Shown one piece after another: positions 44,224-51,906 of a DNA stretch of 64,000 nt (its first letter is position 1; each line of letters starts with the position of its first letter). The DNA is from JASLDZ01 sp964242895 (GTDB lineage: Bacteria > Pseudomonadota > Alphaproteobacteria > Caulobacterales > Caulobacteraceae). The position numbers and the translations under genes were made by a program. The stretch covers positions 23,970 to 87,969 of the forward strand of contig CAXTBN010000005.1 in NCBI GenBank assembly GCA_964242895.1, in the 5' to 3' direction. Below the pieces are notes generated by a model. It was not told the DNA's origin and searched no databases. It saw nothing but the letters and a program-made list of their open reading frames with translations.

Positions 44224-45152
44224 ACTCGATGCGCCGCCTGCAGGCCGTCCAAGCGCAGGCCGCCGCTGCCGCCGCCCGTGCGGCCGTCGCCCCGCCCCGG
44301 CAGGCCATCGTGGACAGCTGGGACCCCGTGAACCAGCTGGTCCGCGTCCGCCTGCAGCCCGAGGACATCCTCACGGGGTGGATGCCCTGGAAGGCGGTCG
44401 CCGCCGGGAGCGGCTGGGGCCTGATGGCCTCGCCGTTTGAGGGAACGCAGGTGGAGGTGACATTCGAAGGTGGCGACGTCCAGATCGGCTCGGCCGGCGG
44501 CGGCGTCTTCTCAGACGTGGATCGTCCGCCGCAAGGACCCGCTGGCCAGGGCATGACAACCGGCGCTGTGTGGGCCTACGATCAGGGCGGTAGCAGCCTC
44601 CGCCTGCCAAACACCGGTAAGGTCGCGGCTGACGGCGCGATGGGCGTGAATGGCGCGGTCCACTCCTCCGCCATCGTCACCTCCGCCGGGGCACCGTCGA
44701 CCGTCATCACCACGTCGACCGGAGACGTGCTGCACGTGCAGGACGGCGTCGTGTCGGTGGCGGCGGGCGCGTCGATCAACCCGGCTTGGTTCGCCGCCGC
44801 CCTGGCGCGGATGCAAGCGGCTGAGAGCTGCGCCGAGCTTCAGGAGCACGTGACGCAGGCGTTCGGCTCGATCTCACAGCTCCAGGGGCAGATGAGCGCG
44901 CAGCTCGCTGCCCTGCAGCCGTTCCTCGCATTGGTGAAGCCTCCGACCGACCTGCCGAGCCTGCTCACGTGGGTTGAGAACCTGATCACCGCGCTGGTCG
45001 GCCCACAGGCAGCCGCCTTCACCCAACTCGTGAGTCAGGAGGCGGCGCTGGCGAGTCGAATCGCGAGCTTCACCTCATCCGTTCAGGCGATTGAGCACGA
45101 GTGCTCGGTGACCCTGCCGCCGCTTCCAGGAGTGGCAATCCCGGCGCATTGA
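44220..45152 (+). CDS. gpV-like baseplate spike protein (gp5/OB-fold)
   Basis: 310 aa. The N-terminal OB-fold (VDSWDPVNQLVRVRLQPED, ILTGWMPWKAVAAGSG, GTQVEVTFEGGDVQIGSAG) matches gpV/gp5 proteins, followed by a repetitive beta region (GSSLRLPNTGKVAADGAMG, VITTSTGDVLHVQDGVVSV) likely to form the triangular spike, and a helical C-terminus. It pairs with the gpD-like hub. No gpW, gpJ, gpI or fibre gene follows, unlike P2-type tails. Confidence 0.85.
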   Translation: MNSMRRLQAVQAQAAAAAARAAVAPPRQAIVDSWDPVNQLVRVRLQPEDILTGWMPWKAVAAGSGWGLMASPFEGTQVEVTFEGGDVQIGSAGGGVFSDVDRPPQGPAGQGMTTGAVWAYDQGGSSLRLPNTGKVAADGAMGVNGAVHSSAIVTSAGAPSTVITTSTGDVLHVQDGVVSVAAGASINPAWFAAALARMQAAESCAELQEHVTQAFGSISQLQGQMSAQLAALQPFLALVKPPTDLPSLLTWVENLITALVGPQAAAFTQLVSQEAALASRIASFTSSVQAIEHECSVTLPPLPGVAIPAH

Positions 45153-45179
45153 AGCGTCATCATCCTACTCGGTTTCGCA

Positions 45180-45842
45180 ATGGCTGAGACAAGCGAACGC
45201 TCCGACCTCCTGACGCCTGCCGCCGCAGTCACCCTCGCCATGACGGTCCTGCTGAACGGGGTGGTGAACAGAGACGTCACTCGGCCAGGTGCAGATCCTA
45301 TGTATTTCGCCGCGGGCGCGACACTCGCTCTGAATGGCTTGGCTTTCGTCTACGCCGCAGAAAGAGACACCGCGCGCGACCCGCGCATCAGGCGGGTCGC
45401 CGACTTGCTCCTCGGCCTGCTATCTCGCGTCCTAGGCATCGTGGCCGCGGTCGCGCTCGGCGTCATCCTCTGCTTCCGGGCGGGAAGTGCGGCCGGCTTG
45501 GGCTTCATCTGTGCGGCTGGCCTGTGCATCCTCGCGGTGGCGGTTCCTGAGATGATCGCCGGCTACCTCGCGCTGGGGGCGTTCGGAGTAGAGAAGCTTT
45601 GGGAGCGACGTGGACGCACGCCGCCAGCGGCCGCTACGTGGCTTTCACGAACGCTGCTCGGTCGCTCGAGACCGACTCGCTCGCGAGCGGAGCCTCCGAT
45701 GGTCGCCGAACCCGACCCCAAGCCCCTAGCGTCGATCACTGGTTCCGGCTTGCAGATCACAGTCCCGTCAGAAGGGCTGCCTACAAGCCTAGGTGAGGGT
45801 TCGCCCCAATCCGAACCGCGGGCGAGTCAGACGAGCGAGTAG
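45180..45842 (+). CDS. hypothetical membrane protein
   Basis: 220 aa. There are four hydrophobic segments: AAAVTLAMTVLLNGVV, FAAGATLALNGLAFVYA, VLGIVAAVALGVILCF and GLGFICAAGLCILAVAVPEM. The C-terminal 70 residues are polar and low complexity. It follows the spike gene with a 27-bp gap. Size and position could fit a holin-like or inner-membrane accessory protein, but no endolysin is nearby and I do not assign a function. It overlaps the convergent gene by 54 bp. Confidence 0.65.
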   Translation: MAETSERSDLLTPAAAVTLAMTVLLNGVVNRDVTRPGADPMYFAAGATLALNGLAFVYAAERDTARDPRIRRVADLLLGLLSRVLGIVAAVALGVILCFRAGSAAGLGFICAAGLCILAVAVPEMIAGYLALGAFGVEKLWERRGRTPPAAATWLSRTLLGRSRPTRSRAEPPMVAEPDPKPLASITGSGLQITVPSEGLPTSLGEGSPQSEPRASQTSE

Positions 45843-46241
45843 CTCCGCCTCCGCTGAGATCATCGCCTGAGCCTCTAACGCCACCTGCGGGGGCTTTGTG
45901 GGAGCAACGGCGACATGGTGCGCTCTAAGCGCGGTGATCGCCCGGATTATACCCTGGCGGTAACAACGGTAGCGCTCCAGTTCACTGACCGCCATGAGCA
46001 TTACGGCCATCCCCTCGCTTCCGGGAACATTGTTCACGATTGTCACAAGATCCTGAACTCTCTGGGCTTCCCAGTTCAGCCGCTCCCGGCGCTTGTTGCG
46101 GACGAAGAGCCAAGCGCTGATGGCGAACGCTGCGAGCGGGATTACGACAGCTACCAACGCCACCCAGTCGGCGAAGTTAGTCGGGCCGAAGCCGTGGACT
46201 TCAGAGGCGGGGGCCGGCGCAGAACAAGCGGGCTGCCCCAT
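45789..46241 (-). CDS. hypothetical membrane-anchored protein
   Basis: 150 aa. One transmembrane segment (about residues 25-47, WVALVAVVIPLAAFAISAWL) is followed by a cytoplasmic helical tail starting VRNKRRERLNWEAQRVQDLV. I do not recognise the family. It begins 2 bp after the brnA stop on the same strand and may be transcribed with brnTA. The TMS-plus-charged-tail layout is common in small phage-exclusion proteins, but that is only a possibility. Confidence 0.6.
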   Translation of the reverse strand: MGQPACSAPAPASEVHGFGPTNFADWVALVAVVIPLAAFAISAWLFVRNKRRERLNWEAQRVQDLVTIVNNVPGSEGMAVMLMAVSELERYRCYRQGIIRAITALRAHHVAVAPTKPPQVALEAQAMISAEAELLARLTRPRFGLGRTLT

Positions 46242-46243
46242 CG

Positions 46244-46531
46244 TCAGCCAGCCTTCGGCATGGCGCCGCGCAGCACCTCACCCATGCGCGTCTGCCACCC
46301 GGGCCCGCTGGCGCGCCAAGCGGCCAGCACTTCGGGATCGAGGCGCAGGTTGACCGCCTCCTTGCGGTTCTCAGATGGCGGGCGCCCCATGCGCTTTAGC
46401 GTGTTGGGGAAGTGCGACAGCACCTCGGGCGGCAGCTCTTCCGCCGGCCTCGCCCGGGCGAAGTCCTCTTTAGTCCAGGTCGGGTTGTCGTCGTCATCTT
46501 TGATGGCCCCGTAGGGCGCTTGATCGGTCAT
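46244..46531 (-). CDS. brnA: BrnA antitoxin
   Basis: 95 aa. DDDDNPTWTKEDFARARPAE and LPPEVLSHFPN, then VNLRLDPEVLAAWRASGPGW followed by QTRMGEVLR, match BrnA: an acidic N-terminus that wraps the toxin and a ribbon-helix-helix DNA-binding C-terminus. It lies 52 bp after brnT in the usual toxin-first order. BrnA normally represses its own operon. Confidence 0.92.
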   Translation of the reverse strand: MTDQAPYGAIKDDDDNPTWTKEDFARARPAEELPPEVLSHFPNTLKRMGRPPSENRKEAVNLRLDPEVLAAWRASGPGWQTRMGEVLRGAMPKAG

Positions 46532-46583
46532 CGCGCTTCTCCGCTTTTCAGGCTCCCCGTGCTCGTGCGGGGGGAGGAGGCGG

Positions 46584-46841
46584 CTAGGTGTCCGGCTTCA
46601 TCGCATCGACCTCCTCTTGCCGCGCGCGGCGTAGGCTGATCGCCCGCAGGTTCTCGCCGCGCATCGTGAACACGAGGCAGCAGGGACGTCCGTCGAGGTA
46701 GCCGTAAGCCCGCGTGCGGACCTCCGCAGGATAGGGATCGGCCGTGAACACCACCACATCGACATCGCCCGCCCGCGCCAGCGACACGCCATGCTTGGCG
46801 ATGTTCGCGGCGTCCTTGGCGGGGGCGAACTCGATGGCCAT
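46584..46841 (-). CDS. brnT: BrnT toxin (RelE-fold ribonuclease)
   Basis: 85 aa. EFAPAKDAANIAKHGVSLAR, EVRTRAYGYLDGRPCCLVF and LRAISLRRARQEEVDA match the BrnT core, FxWDxxKxxxNxxKHGVsF and IRxISaRxAxxxE. The usual leading Trp/Asp of the family is replaced (EFAPAKD), but the Lys/His and Arg residues are kept. BrnT cleaves RNA and stops growth when BrnA is lost. A perfect palindrome lies 7 bp upstream of the start. Confidence 0.9.
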   Translation of the reverse strand: MAIEFAPAKDAANIAKHGVSLARAGDVDVVVFTADPYPAEVRTRAYGYLDGRPCCLVFTMRGENLRAISLRRARQEEVDAMKPDT

Positions 46842-46845
46842 ATGT

Positions 46846-47457
46846 TTACGTATATACGGGAAGTCGGACGGTCAATGACTTTTTGTGGATGCGAGAACGT
46901 TTTGATCGCCCGCGTGTCCGCGCTTCCTGTTCGTCCAGGTGCGTCCGCTCCTGCGCGATGGCGTCCAGCTCGTGAGCCAGGCGTTCGTGCGCCTCGCCCA
47001 GCGCCCGCTCCGCGGCGTCTAAGGCTCTTCGAACGGCCAGGGGTGGCGGAGACGCGGGAACGGCGCTCCGGCCGCTTGTGGCCTCCCCCGCGCCAGTAGC
47101 TGGCTTCGCTACCTTCGGCGTCGCGGCCAGCATGGCGGCCATGTCGCCCCGGGGCCGGCGGGCCACCTCGCCCAAGCGCGCCAGCGGCTCGGCCGTCAGG
47201 GCTTCGTCGGTGACCACCTCGGCCTCGCCGAGCGCTACCAGGTCGCCGCGCGCGCCCCACGCCTTCAGCGCCGCTGTCTGGCTGGGCGCTGCCACGCAGG
47301 CGTCCTCAAAGCCGGCTGACGTGCGCACGACCTGAAGGCGGGCGCGGACAATCGCTGCAACCTGGCGGTGCCGCGTCGCCTCGCCAAGCCGTCCGCGACC
47401 GGCGCACCAACCGGGCCCGTTCGCCTGTCCGTCGCGCTTGACGAAGAAGGCCGACAT
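46846..47457 (-). CDS. hypothetical, TolA-like annotated alphaproteobacterial family
   Basis: 203 aa. The conserved region is RLQVVRTSAGFEDACVAAPS, AALKAWGARGDLVALG, EVVTDEALTAEPLARLGEVA, a pattern seen in alphaproteobacterial proteins often labelled cell-envelope TolA-like. The C-terminal part is helical and charged (ALGEAHERLAHELDAIAQER). The first 35 residues may be untranslated, because family members seem to begin near RLQVVRTSAG, so the start is uncertain. It is divergent from the ImmA/IrrE gene. The function is unknown. Confidence 0.6.
   Translation of the reverse strand: MSAFFVKRDGQANGPGWCAGRGRLGEATRHRQVAAIVRARLQVVRTSAGFEDACVAAPSQTAALKAWGARGDLVALGEAEVVTDEALTAEPLARLGEVARRPRGDMAAMLAATPKVAKPATGAGEATSGRSAVPASPPPLAVRRALDAAERALGEAHERLAHELDAIAQERTHLDEQEARTRGRSKRSRIHKKSLTVRLPVYT
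46849..46858 (-). promoter_or_regulatory. palindrome at the brnTA promoter (candidate operator)
   Basis: CGTATATACG is a perfect 10-bp palindrome 7 bp upstream of the brnT start. It is AT-rich in a GC-rich context and could combine a -10 element with a BrnA ribbon-helix-helix site. It overlaps the last codons of the upstream gene at 46846-47457. Confidence 0.5.
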
Positions 47458-47475
47458 CCGGCGAAAGTAGCGGAC

Positions 47476-48663
47476 ATGCCCCGCGTCAACCCCGACATCC
47501 TGCGCTGGGCGCGCGAGACGGCTGGTCTCGACTTGGAGACGGCCGCGCGGAAGCTGGCCGTGAACGGCGCCCGCGGGCTTCAGCCCGGCGATCGGCTCGC
47601 CGCTTTGGAGGAAGGCGCGGAGGAGCCCTCGGCCGCGAGGTTGGTGAAGATGGCAGAGGTATACCGCCGCCCGCTGCTCACCTTCTACCTGCGCCAGGCG
47701 CCGGCGCGTGACGAGCGGGGCGAGGACTTTCGCACATTACCGGAGCGGGAGCCCGCCGCAGAGGGCCTGATCGACGCTCTACTGCGCGATGTGCGCGCCC
47801 GGCACGCCACCCTTCGCGGCCTCCTTGAGGATGACGAGGCAGAGCCGTGCGAGCTGGTGGCCGCAGGGCGGCGGGCGGACGGCGTGCCCGCGCTGGCGCA
47901 GAGGATCATCGCCGACCTCCGCTTCGACCTGCGCGAGTTCCGCCGCCGACCGTCCACCGGCGCGGCCTTCGACTACCTGCGCGGGTCGGTGGAGAGCTGC
48001 GGCGTGTTCGTGCTGCTGATCGGCAACCTCGGCAACTACCACTCAGCCCTGGACGCCGAGGTGTTCCGAGGCTTCGCCATCGCCGACCCGCTCGCGCCGC
48101 TGGTGGTGGTGAACGATCAGGACGCCAAGTCTGCGTGGTCCTTCACGCTCCTGCACGAGCTTGCGCACGTCTACCTCGGCCTCACCGGTGTCAGCGGCGC
48201 CCGTGCGGAGGCGGCCGTGGAGCGCTTCTGCAACGCGGTGGCGAGCGAGATCCTCCTGCCCGCCGCCGAGCTTCAGGAGCTCGCCGTCAACGCCGGCGGC
48301 GGGGTGGCCGGCCTCGCGGCCGAGGTGTCGGCCTTCGCTCGCGCCCGCCGCTTGAGCCGCACCATGGTCGCCCTCCGCCTGCACACGGCCGGGCGGATCA
48401 CCGAGGACCAGTGGCTGCAGCTTAAGGCCGAGTTCCGCCGCCAATGGCTCGCGCAGCGGGAGCGTGACCGCGCGGCGAACGAGGATCAGGAGGGCGGGCC
48501 CAACTACTACACGGTCCGGCGCCACCGCCTCGGCCGAACCCTGCTCGATCTGGTGCGCCGGCATGTAGCCGACGGCGCCCTGTCTCCCACCCGCGCCGGC
48601 CAGGTGCTGGGCGTTAAGTCGCGCAACGTGGACGCCCTCCTGCGCCAGCAACGGGCGGCTTGA
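47476..48663 (+). CDS. HTH and ImmA/IrrE-family metallopeptidase protein
   Basis: 395 aa from ATG 47476. The N-terminus is XRE-like (LRWARETAGLDLETAARKL). The zinc peptidase site is H227-E228-L-A-H231 in LLHELAHVYLG with a downstream helix containing ERFCNAVASEILLP (third ligand Glu). ImmA/IrrE enzymes cleave repressors; fused to HTH and followed by a DUF4411 gene they form a predicted two-gene system in which this protein is the regulator or antitoxin. The start of the DUF4411 gene lies 4 bp after its stop. Confidence 0.88.
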   Translation: MPRVNPDILRWARETAGLDLETAARKLAVNGARGLQPGDRLAALEEGAEEPSAARLVKMAEVYRRPLLTFYLRQAPARDERGEDFRTLPEREPAAEGLIDALLRDVRARHATLRGLLEDDEAEPCELVAAGRRADGVPALAQRIIADLRFDLREFRRRPSTGAAFDYLRGSVESCGVFVLLIGNLGNYHSALDAEVFRGFAIADPLAPLVVVNDQDAKSAWSFTLLHELAHVYLGLTGVSGARAEAAVERFCNAVASEILLPAAELQELAVNAGGGVAGLAAEVSAFARARRLSRTMVALRLHTAGRITEDQWLQLKAEFRRQWLAQRERDRAANEDQEGGPNYYTVRRHRLGRTLLDLVRRHVADGALSPTRAGQVLGVKSRNVDALLRQQRAA

Positions 48664-48667
48664 AACG

Positions 48668-49189
48668 ATGTATCTGGTCGACGCCGATGTGCTGATGACC
48701 GCGCAGAACACCTACTACTCGACGGCGATGGTCCCGGAGTTCTGGGACTGGTTACTGCACCACGCGGAGGTCGGCCGGTTGAAGGTGCCGGCGCAGATGC
48801 TGGGCGAGGTCGTCGCCGGCAACCCGCCTGCCGGTCGCCACCCGCTGGTGGATTGGATCAGGACCGGCGAGAACCGCGCCACCCTGCAGCTTCGCGAGGA
48901 GGCCGAACCGGCGCTGGTCGCCCGCGTCGTCGACGACTGCTACGCGCCACTGCTGACGGAGGCCGAGGTCGCCCAGATCGGCATGGACCCATTCTTGGTG
49001 GCGCACGCCCTTCGCGACCCGGTCGCGCGGATCGTGGTCACAAATGAGGCGTCCGCTCCCGGTCAGCGACGGGGCAGGCGGAAAATGCCGGACGCCTGTG
49101 GGATCGTCGGCGTGCGCTCGTGCAACACCTTCGCTCTGCTCGCGCAGCTCGGCTTCCGAACCGACTGGCGCGAGCGGCTTGGCGGCTAG
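48668..49189 (+). CDS. DUF4411 protein (PIN-like, putative toxin)
   Basis: 173 aa. MYLVDADVLMTAQNTYYST is the family start (DxDxLIxAxxxYY), with FWDWLLHHAEVGRLKVP, then DPFLVAHA and VVTNEASAPGQRRGRRKMPDAC. DUF4411 is a PIN-like nuclease family: the Asp residues at the N-terminus and in the MDPFLVAHA segment are candidate metal ligands. It is paired with the upstream ImmA/IrrE gene (4 bp gap). The likely role is a toxin or RNase. Confidence 0.87.
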   Translation: MYLVDADVLMTAQNTYYSTAMVPEFWDWLLHHAEVGRLKVPAQMLGEVVAGNPPAGRHPLVDWIRTGENRATLQLREEAEPALVARVVDDCYAPLLTEAEVAQIGMDPFLVAHALRDPVARIVVTNEASAPGQRRGRRKMPDACGIVGVRSCNTFALLAQLGFRTDWRERLGG

Positions 49190-49509
49190 GCGAGCCCTAG
49201 CGCTAGCGTCAAGCCGTTCGGCTTCGCGTCGGTCAGCCGCCGCTCTACTTCGTTGGTTGCGCGGTGCGTCGCCGCCGTGATGGAGGCACCTAGGCGGGGT
49301 CTTGGTTCCACCTTAACGTGAGCGTCTCGCGAGGCCGCAACGATGTTGTCGGCCACGAGCTGCTGCGGGCTGAGCGAAGTGTCGCGGTCGATGTAGGCGC
49401 GGGCGGCGGCAATCTGGCCGGCGAGGAAGGTGTGAGAGGCATGTGCGGACCGTAGCTCTGAACGGGCGACCACGCAGGCCAATTTCGGTGGCCTCCACAG
49501 TCCGCTCAC
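49186..49509 (-). CDS. hypothetical protein
   Basis: 107 aa, convergent with the DUF4411 gene (4-bp overlap at the stops). HTFLAGQIAAARAYIDRD and ATHRATNEVERRLTDAKPNG are helical. I recognise no family. Moderately credible as a gene because it fills an otherwise empty stretch in the element and its composition is protein-like. Confidence 0.45.
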   Translation of the reverse strand: MSGLWRPPKLACVVARSELRSAHASHTFLAGQIAAARAYIDRDTSLSPQQLVADNIVAASRDAHVKVEPRPRLGASITAATHRATNEVERRLTDAKPNGLTLALGLA

Positions 49510-49560
49510 AGCGAAACGCCCGGAGGCGTGAAGCCGCCGGGTCGCACGAACGCAAGCACC

Positions 49561-50022
49561 TCAGGGACATGGGCTGCGAGAGAACAGGGAATTGAGCAGC
49601 CGCCCGCCGACCGGGGCGACTCGCATACAGGTTGGGCCGAGCTGGGCAGAGGCCGGCTGGCCGTCAGTCACGGCGAGGCGATCGGCGGTCACTGCAGGAC
49701 GGCTTGGCGCGCCGGGAGAGGTCAGGCCCACCAGCATGGCCTGGGCCTTCAGGTAGCGGGCCGACGCCGCCTGAGTCCCGACATCGCCGGTGAGCGTGAT
49801 TTTCGACACGGCCCCGCGCTCGACGTCTTGGCTGATGCACAGTTGCTTGCCGCTGCAGGCAATGATCCCGAGCGGGCCCACCTCTCCATGGCGCACGAAG
49901 GCGACCTCGCCGCTAGCGATCCAGGAGCGGTTCACAGCGGCGAGAACCTGGTCCGGTCCGAGCGACACCACCGGTACGCTGCCAACGGCCGCGGCAAGCA
50001 AGAGTGTGGCCAGCGCCTTCAC
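49561..50022 (-). CDS. hypothetical secreted protein (third gene of an XRE operon)
   Basis: 153 aa from GTG 50022 in GTGA overlap with the upstream gene stop. The N-terminus MKALATLLLAAAVGSVPVVS is a signal peptide. Mature sequence includes QVLAAVNRSWIASGEVAFVR and GIIACSGKQLCISQD, with four or five cysteines that could form disulphides. The family is not recognised. Close coupling to the membrane protein and XRE genes suggests one functional unit. Confidence 0.6.
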   Translation of the reverse strand: MKALATLLLAAAVGSVPVVSLGPDQVLAAVNRSWIASGEVAFVRHGEVGPLGIIACSGKQLCISQDVERGAVSKITLTGDVGTQAASARYLKAQAMLVGLTSPGAPSRPAVTADRLAVTDGQPASAQLGPTCMRVAPVGGRLLNSLFSRSPCP

Positions 50023-50597
50023 GGAGGCGGCACCCGGGCCTCTTCGTGGCGGCCGGCCACCCATTCCTCGGCGAGGCGCTTAGTGTCCTCCATCTGCTTT
50101 CCAAGCACGCTCAGCATCCCGCCCTCCCAGGTCGGGAAGGCTCGCTGCCCGTCGGTGGTTAGCATGTGCTCCGGCAAAGTCCGGACCAGGTACACCGGGT
50201 TCTCGCCGGCTGCGTACTCCTCTCCGAGCTGGCGAAAGTCGTCGCCCGACATGACGAACACCTCCCGCCCTGACCGGGCGAGGGCGACCGTCATGTAATG
50301 GCGACCCTTCACGGCCGCCGCCGCCTCAAAGAGGGAGCGCTCCAGCTCCAAGGGCGTGACGTCGGGACGGACGGTGAAGAGGTCCAGCGTCATTGAGCTG
50401 AGCGAAAGCCAGCCGCGACCATGGGCTGTAACGCTCACATCGGCGTTCCGTTTATCGCCCGAGATCGCGAATGTAGCCGGCCAACTCAAGCGCCAAGCAA
50501 TCAGGGCTATCAGAAGGCAGACGCAAAGCACCATGAGGCCGAGCCAGAATAGGACCTGAAGACCAAGGCTGAGGACATTCTCGCGCGCCTTGCTCAC
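50019..50597 (-). CDS. hypothetical membrane-anchored protein (second gene of an XRE operon)
   Basis: 192 aa. One strong N-terminal transmembrane segment (about residues 12-35, VLFWLGLMVLCVCLLIALIA) is followed by an extracytoplasmic domain of about 150 residues with SGREVFVMSGDDFRQLGEEY. The family is not recognised. It overlaps the XRE gene stop (ATGA) and the next gene start (GTGA). Confidence 0.65.
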   Translation of the reverse strand: MSKARENVLSLGLQVLFWLGLMVLCVCLLIALIAWRLSWPATFAISGDKRNADVSVTAHGRGWLSLSSMTLDLFTVRPDVTPLELERSLFEAAAAVKGRHYMTVALARSGREVFVMSGDDFRQLGEEYAAGENPVYLVRTLPEHMLTTDGQRAFPTWEGGMLSVLGKQMEDTKRLAEEWVAGRHEEARVPPP

Positions 50598-50839
50598 GAT
50601 CGCTTCCGCAGCCTGACACCAGGACCCTCACCGTTTTCATCCACGAAGATCACCCCGGCGGCATCTAGCGCCCGCGTCAGCGCCGCCAAAGTCGCCCGGT
50701 TGGCGCTAACCTTGCCTGGCAGCCCCTCCAACCTCTTCACCGTCTCCACAGAGACCTCGGCGATCTCCGCAAGGCGACTCTGACTGATCCCGAGGAGGCC
50801 TCGTGCAGCGCGCATCTGACCGGAGGTGAACGTCGCCAT
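50594..50839 (-). CDS. XRE-family helix-turn-helix regulator
   Basis: 81 aa from the ATG at 50839. The HTH is MRAARGLLGISQSRLAEIAE followed by VSVETVKRLEG. The C-terminal region (LTRALDAAGVIFVDENGEGPG) is the end typical of small repressors that read RGLLGISQxxLA. It is first in a three-gene minus-strand operon and divergent from the gene at 50944. It should repress its own operon. Confidence 0.88.
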   Translation of the reverse strand: MATFTSGQMRAARGLLGISQSRLAEIAEVSVETVKRLEGLPGKVSANRATLAALTRALDAAGVIFVDENGEGPGVRLRKRS

Positions 50840-50878
50840 CCAGGCTTCCACTTTCTGAGTAATTTCCCCTTTTAGGTG

Positions 50879-50907
50879 TTGACGCACCGTTGGGGCAACC
50901 TTACACA
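50879..50907 (+). promoter_or_regulatory. sigma70-like promoter with an inverted repeat in the spacer
   Basis: TTGACG (50879-50884), a 17-bp spacer and TACACA (50902-50907) form a promoter-like pair reading toward the gene at 50944. The spacer holds GTTG-GGG-CAAC (50889-50899), a candidate XRE operator. On the other strand TTGCCC, 17 bp and CTAAAA could drive the XRE operon. Confidence 0.4.
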
Positions 50908-50943
50908 GAATGGGTAAGCCGATCAGGGCGGGGATGCAAGCCG

Positions 50944-51231
50944 ATGACCGAAGCCAACGCCACCCGCCGCTCCATCATGCTGATGGCGTGGAGCTTCCGC
51001 CGGGAGGAGCCGGCTCGTGCGTTCGCCGACTGCCTCCGCGGTGCATGGAAGCTGACGAAGCGCCTGGGCGGCTTCGCCCGTAAGCTGGCCGCCAAAGCCA
51101 AGGGCGCGAACGTCCTGCAGCTGTCGCCTTCGCTGATCCGCTCGCCGCTCCAGCGTGTCACGCGTCGGGAACGCTACGGCCGGTACGCCGACTTCAAGGC
51201 CGCCTACATCACCGCAGTCGTGGGGCGCTGA
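50944..51231 (+). CDS. small basic hypothetical protein
   Basis: 95 aa from ATG 50944. It is basic throughout (RRSIMLMAWSFRREEPARAF, LTKRLGGFARKLAAKAKG, RVTRRERYGRYADFKAAY), suggesting nucleic-acid binding. The WSFRRE and YADFKAAY elements recur in small phage proteins of alphaproteobacteria, but I have no family name. It is first in a run of rightward small genes. Confidence 0.6.
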   Translation: MTEANATRRSIMLMAWSFRREEPARAFADCLRGAWKLTKRLGGFARKLAAKAKGANVLQLSPSLIRSPLQRVTRRERYGRYADFKAAYITAVVGR

Positions 51232-51234
51232 GCC

Positions 51235-51417
51235 ATGCGCGAGATCGTCGCCCAGATCGAAGCGCGAGGCTGGGGCTGGAGCGTCGGCCGGAGCGCCGGG
51301 TGCACCGCCGACGGCTTCGTCCACCTGCCCGACGGCGAGTGCGTCATGGCCGAGGCTGACACGCCAGAGGCCGCCCTGCGCGACGCCTACGCCGAAGCCA
51401 CCGCCACCCTTCACTGA
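51235..51417 (+). CDS. small hypothetical protein
   Basis: 60 aa, 3 bp after the previous gene. GWGWSVGRSAGCTADGFVHL and ADTPEAALRDAYAEA. It has a beta-then-helix pattern like many small phage proteins. No family assigned. Confidence 0.55.
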   Translation: MREIVAQIEARGWGWSVGRSAGCTADGFVHLPDGECVMAEADTPEAALRDAYAEATATLH

Positions 51418-51421
51418 CCGC

Positions 51422-51461
51422 GGGCGGGCGCCACTGGCCCTGGAAAGCTGAGCGCCCGCCC
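51422..51461 (+). terminator. GC-rich inverted repeat
   Basis: GGGCGGGCGC (51422-51431) and GCGCCCGCCC (51452-51461) form a 10-bp stem with a 20-nt loop between the genes ending at 51417 and starting at 51496. There is no T tract. It may act as a terminator or processing hairpin. Confidence 0.35.
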
Positions 51462-51495
51462 CGGTCACCCCATCCGCCGTAGAGGAGGACTTCTC

Positions 51496-51906
51496 GTGAC
51501 CCCTGACCGTAGCACGGCCCTTCCGGCCGCGACCACGCACGCCCGTGCACGCGCCTCAGAGGAGAGTGACCCCATCGGTGGTTCGCCTGGGGAGACACGC
51601 GCCACCCGCCGCGGAGCGTTCGCTCTGGCGACCCGGCGCGCCCTGCTCGGCGCAGCGCTCGCGATCGGCTCAGGGCCGGCTCTCGGCCGGGCGTCGACGC
51701 CGCGGGCCGCGACCTGGGCCGACGTGGGCCCGGCGCTGGCGCTCCTACACCGGGACGGCGCGCGTGCGGTCGCGGCGGCCCGTGCCAAAGGACTGCAGCC
51801 GTCCCAGCTCTTCAACATCGTCATCCTCGGCCACTTCGGGCTTCTCTTTCAGCGCGCGCCGGGCGAGTTCGTCACCGTGTACGGCGGCGGCGGGGTGGTG
51901 CGCTGA
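51496..51906 (+). CDS. Tat-exported hypothetical protein
   Basis: 136 aa from GTG 51496. About 40 polar residues precede a twin-arginine-like signal (ATRRGAFALATRRALLGAAL, with TRRALLGAALAIG as the core). The mature part has LLHRDGARAVAAARAKGLQP and FNIVILGHFGLLFQ. The long pre-sequence is odd; the true start may be downstream. No family. It ends in TGATG overlap with the next exported gene. Confidence 0.55.
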   Translation: MTPDRSTALPAATTHARARASEESDPIGGSPGETRATRRGAFALATRRALLGAALAIGSGPALGRASTPRAATWADVGPALALLHRDGARAVAAARAKGLQPSQLFNIVILGHFGLLFQRAPGEFVTVYGGGGVVR

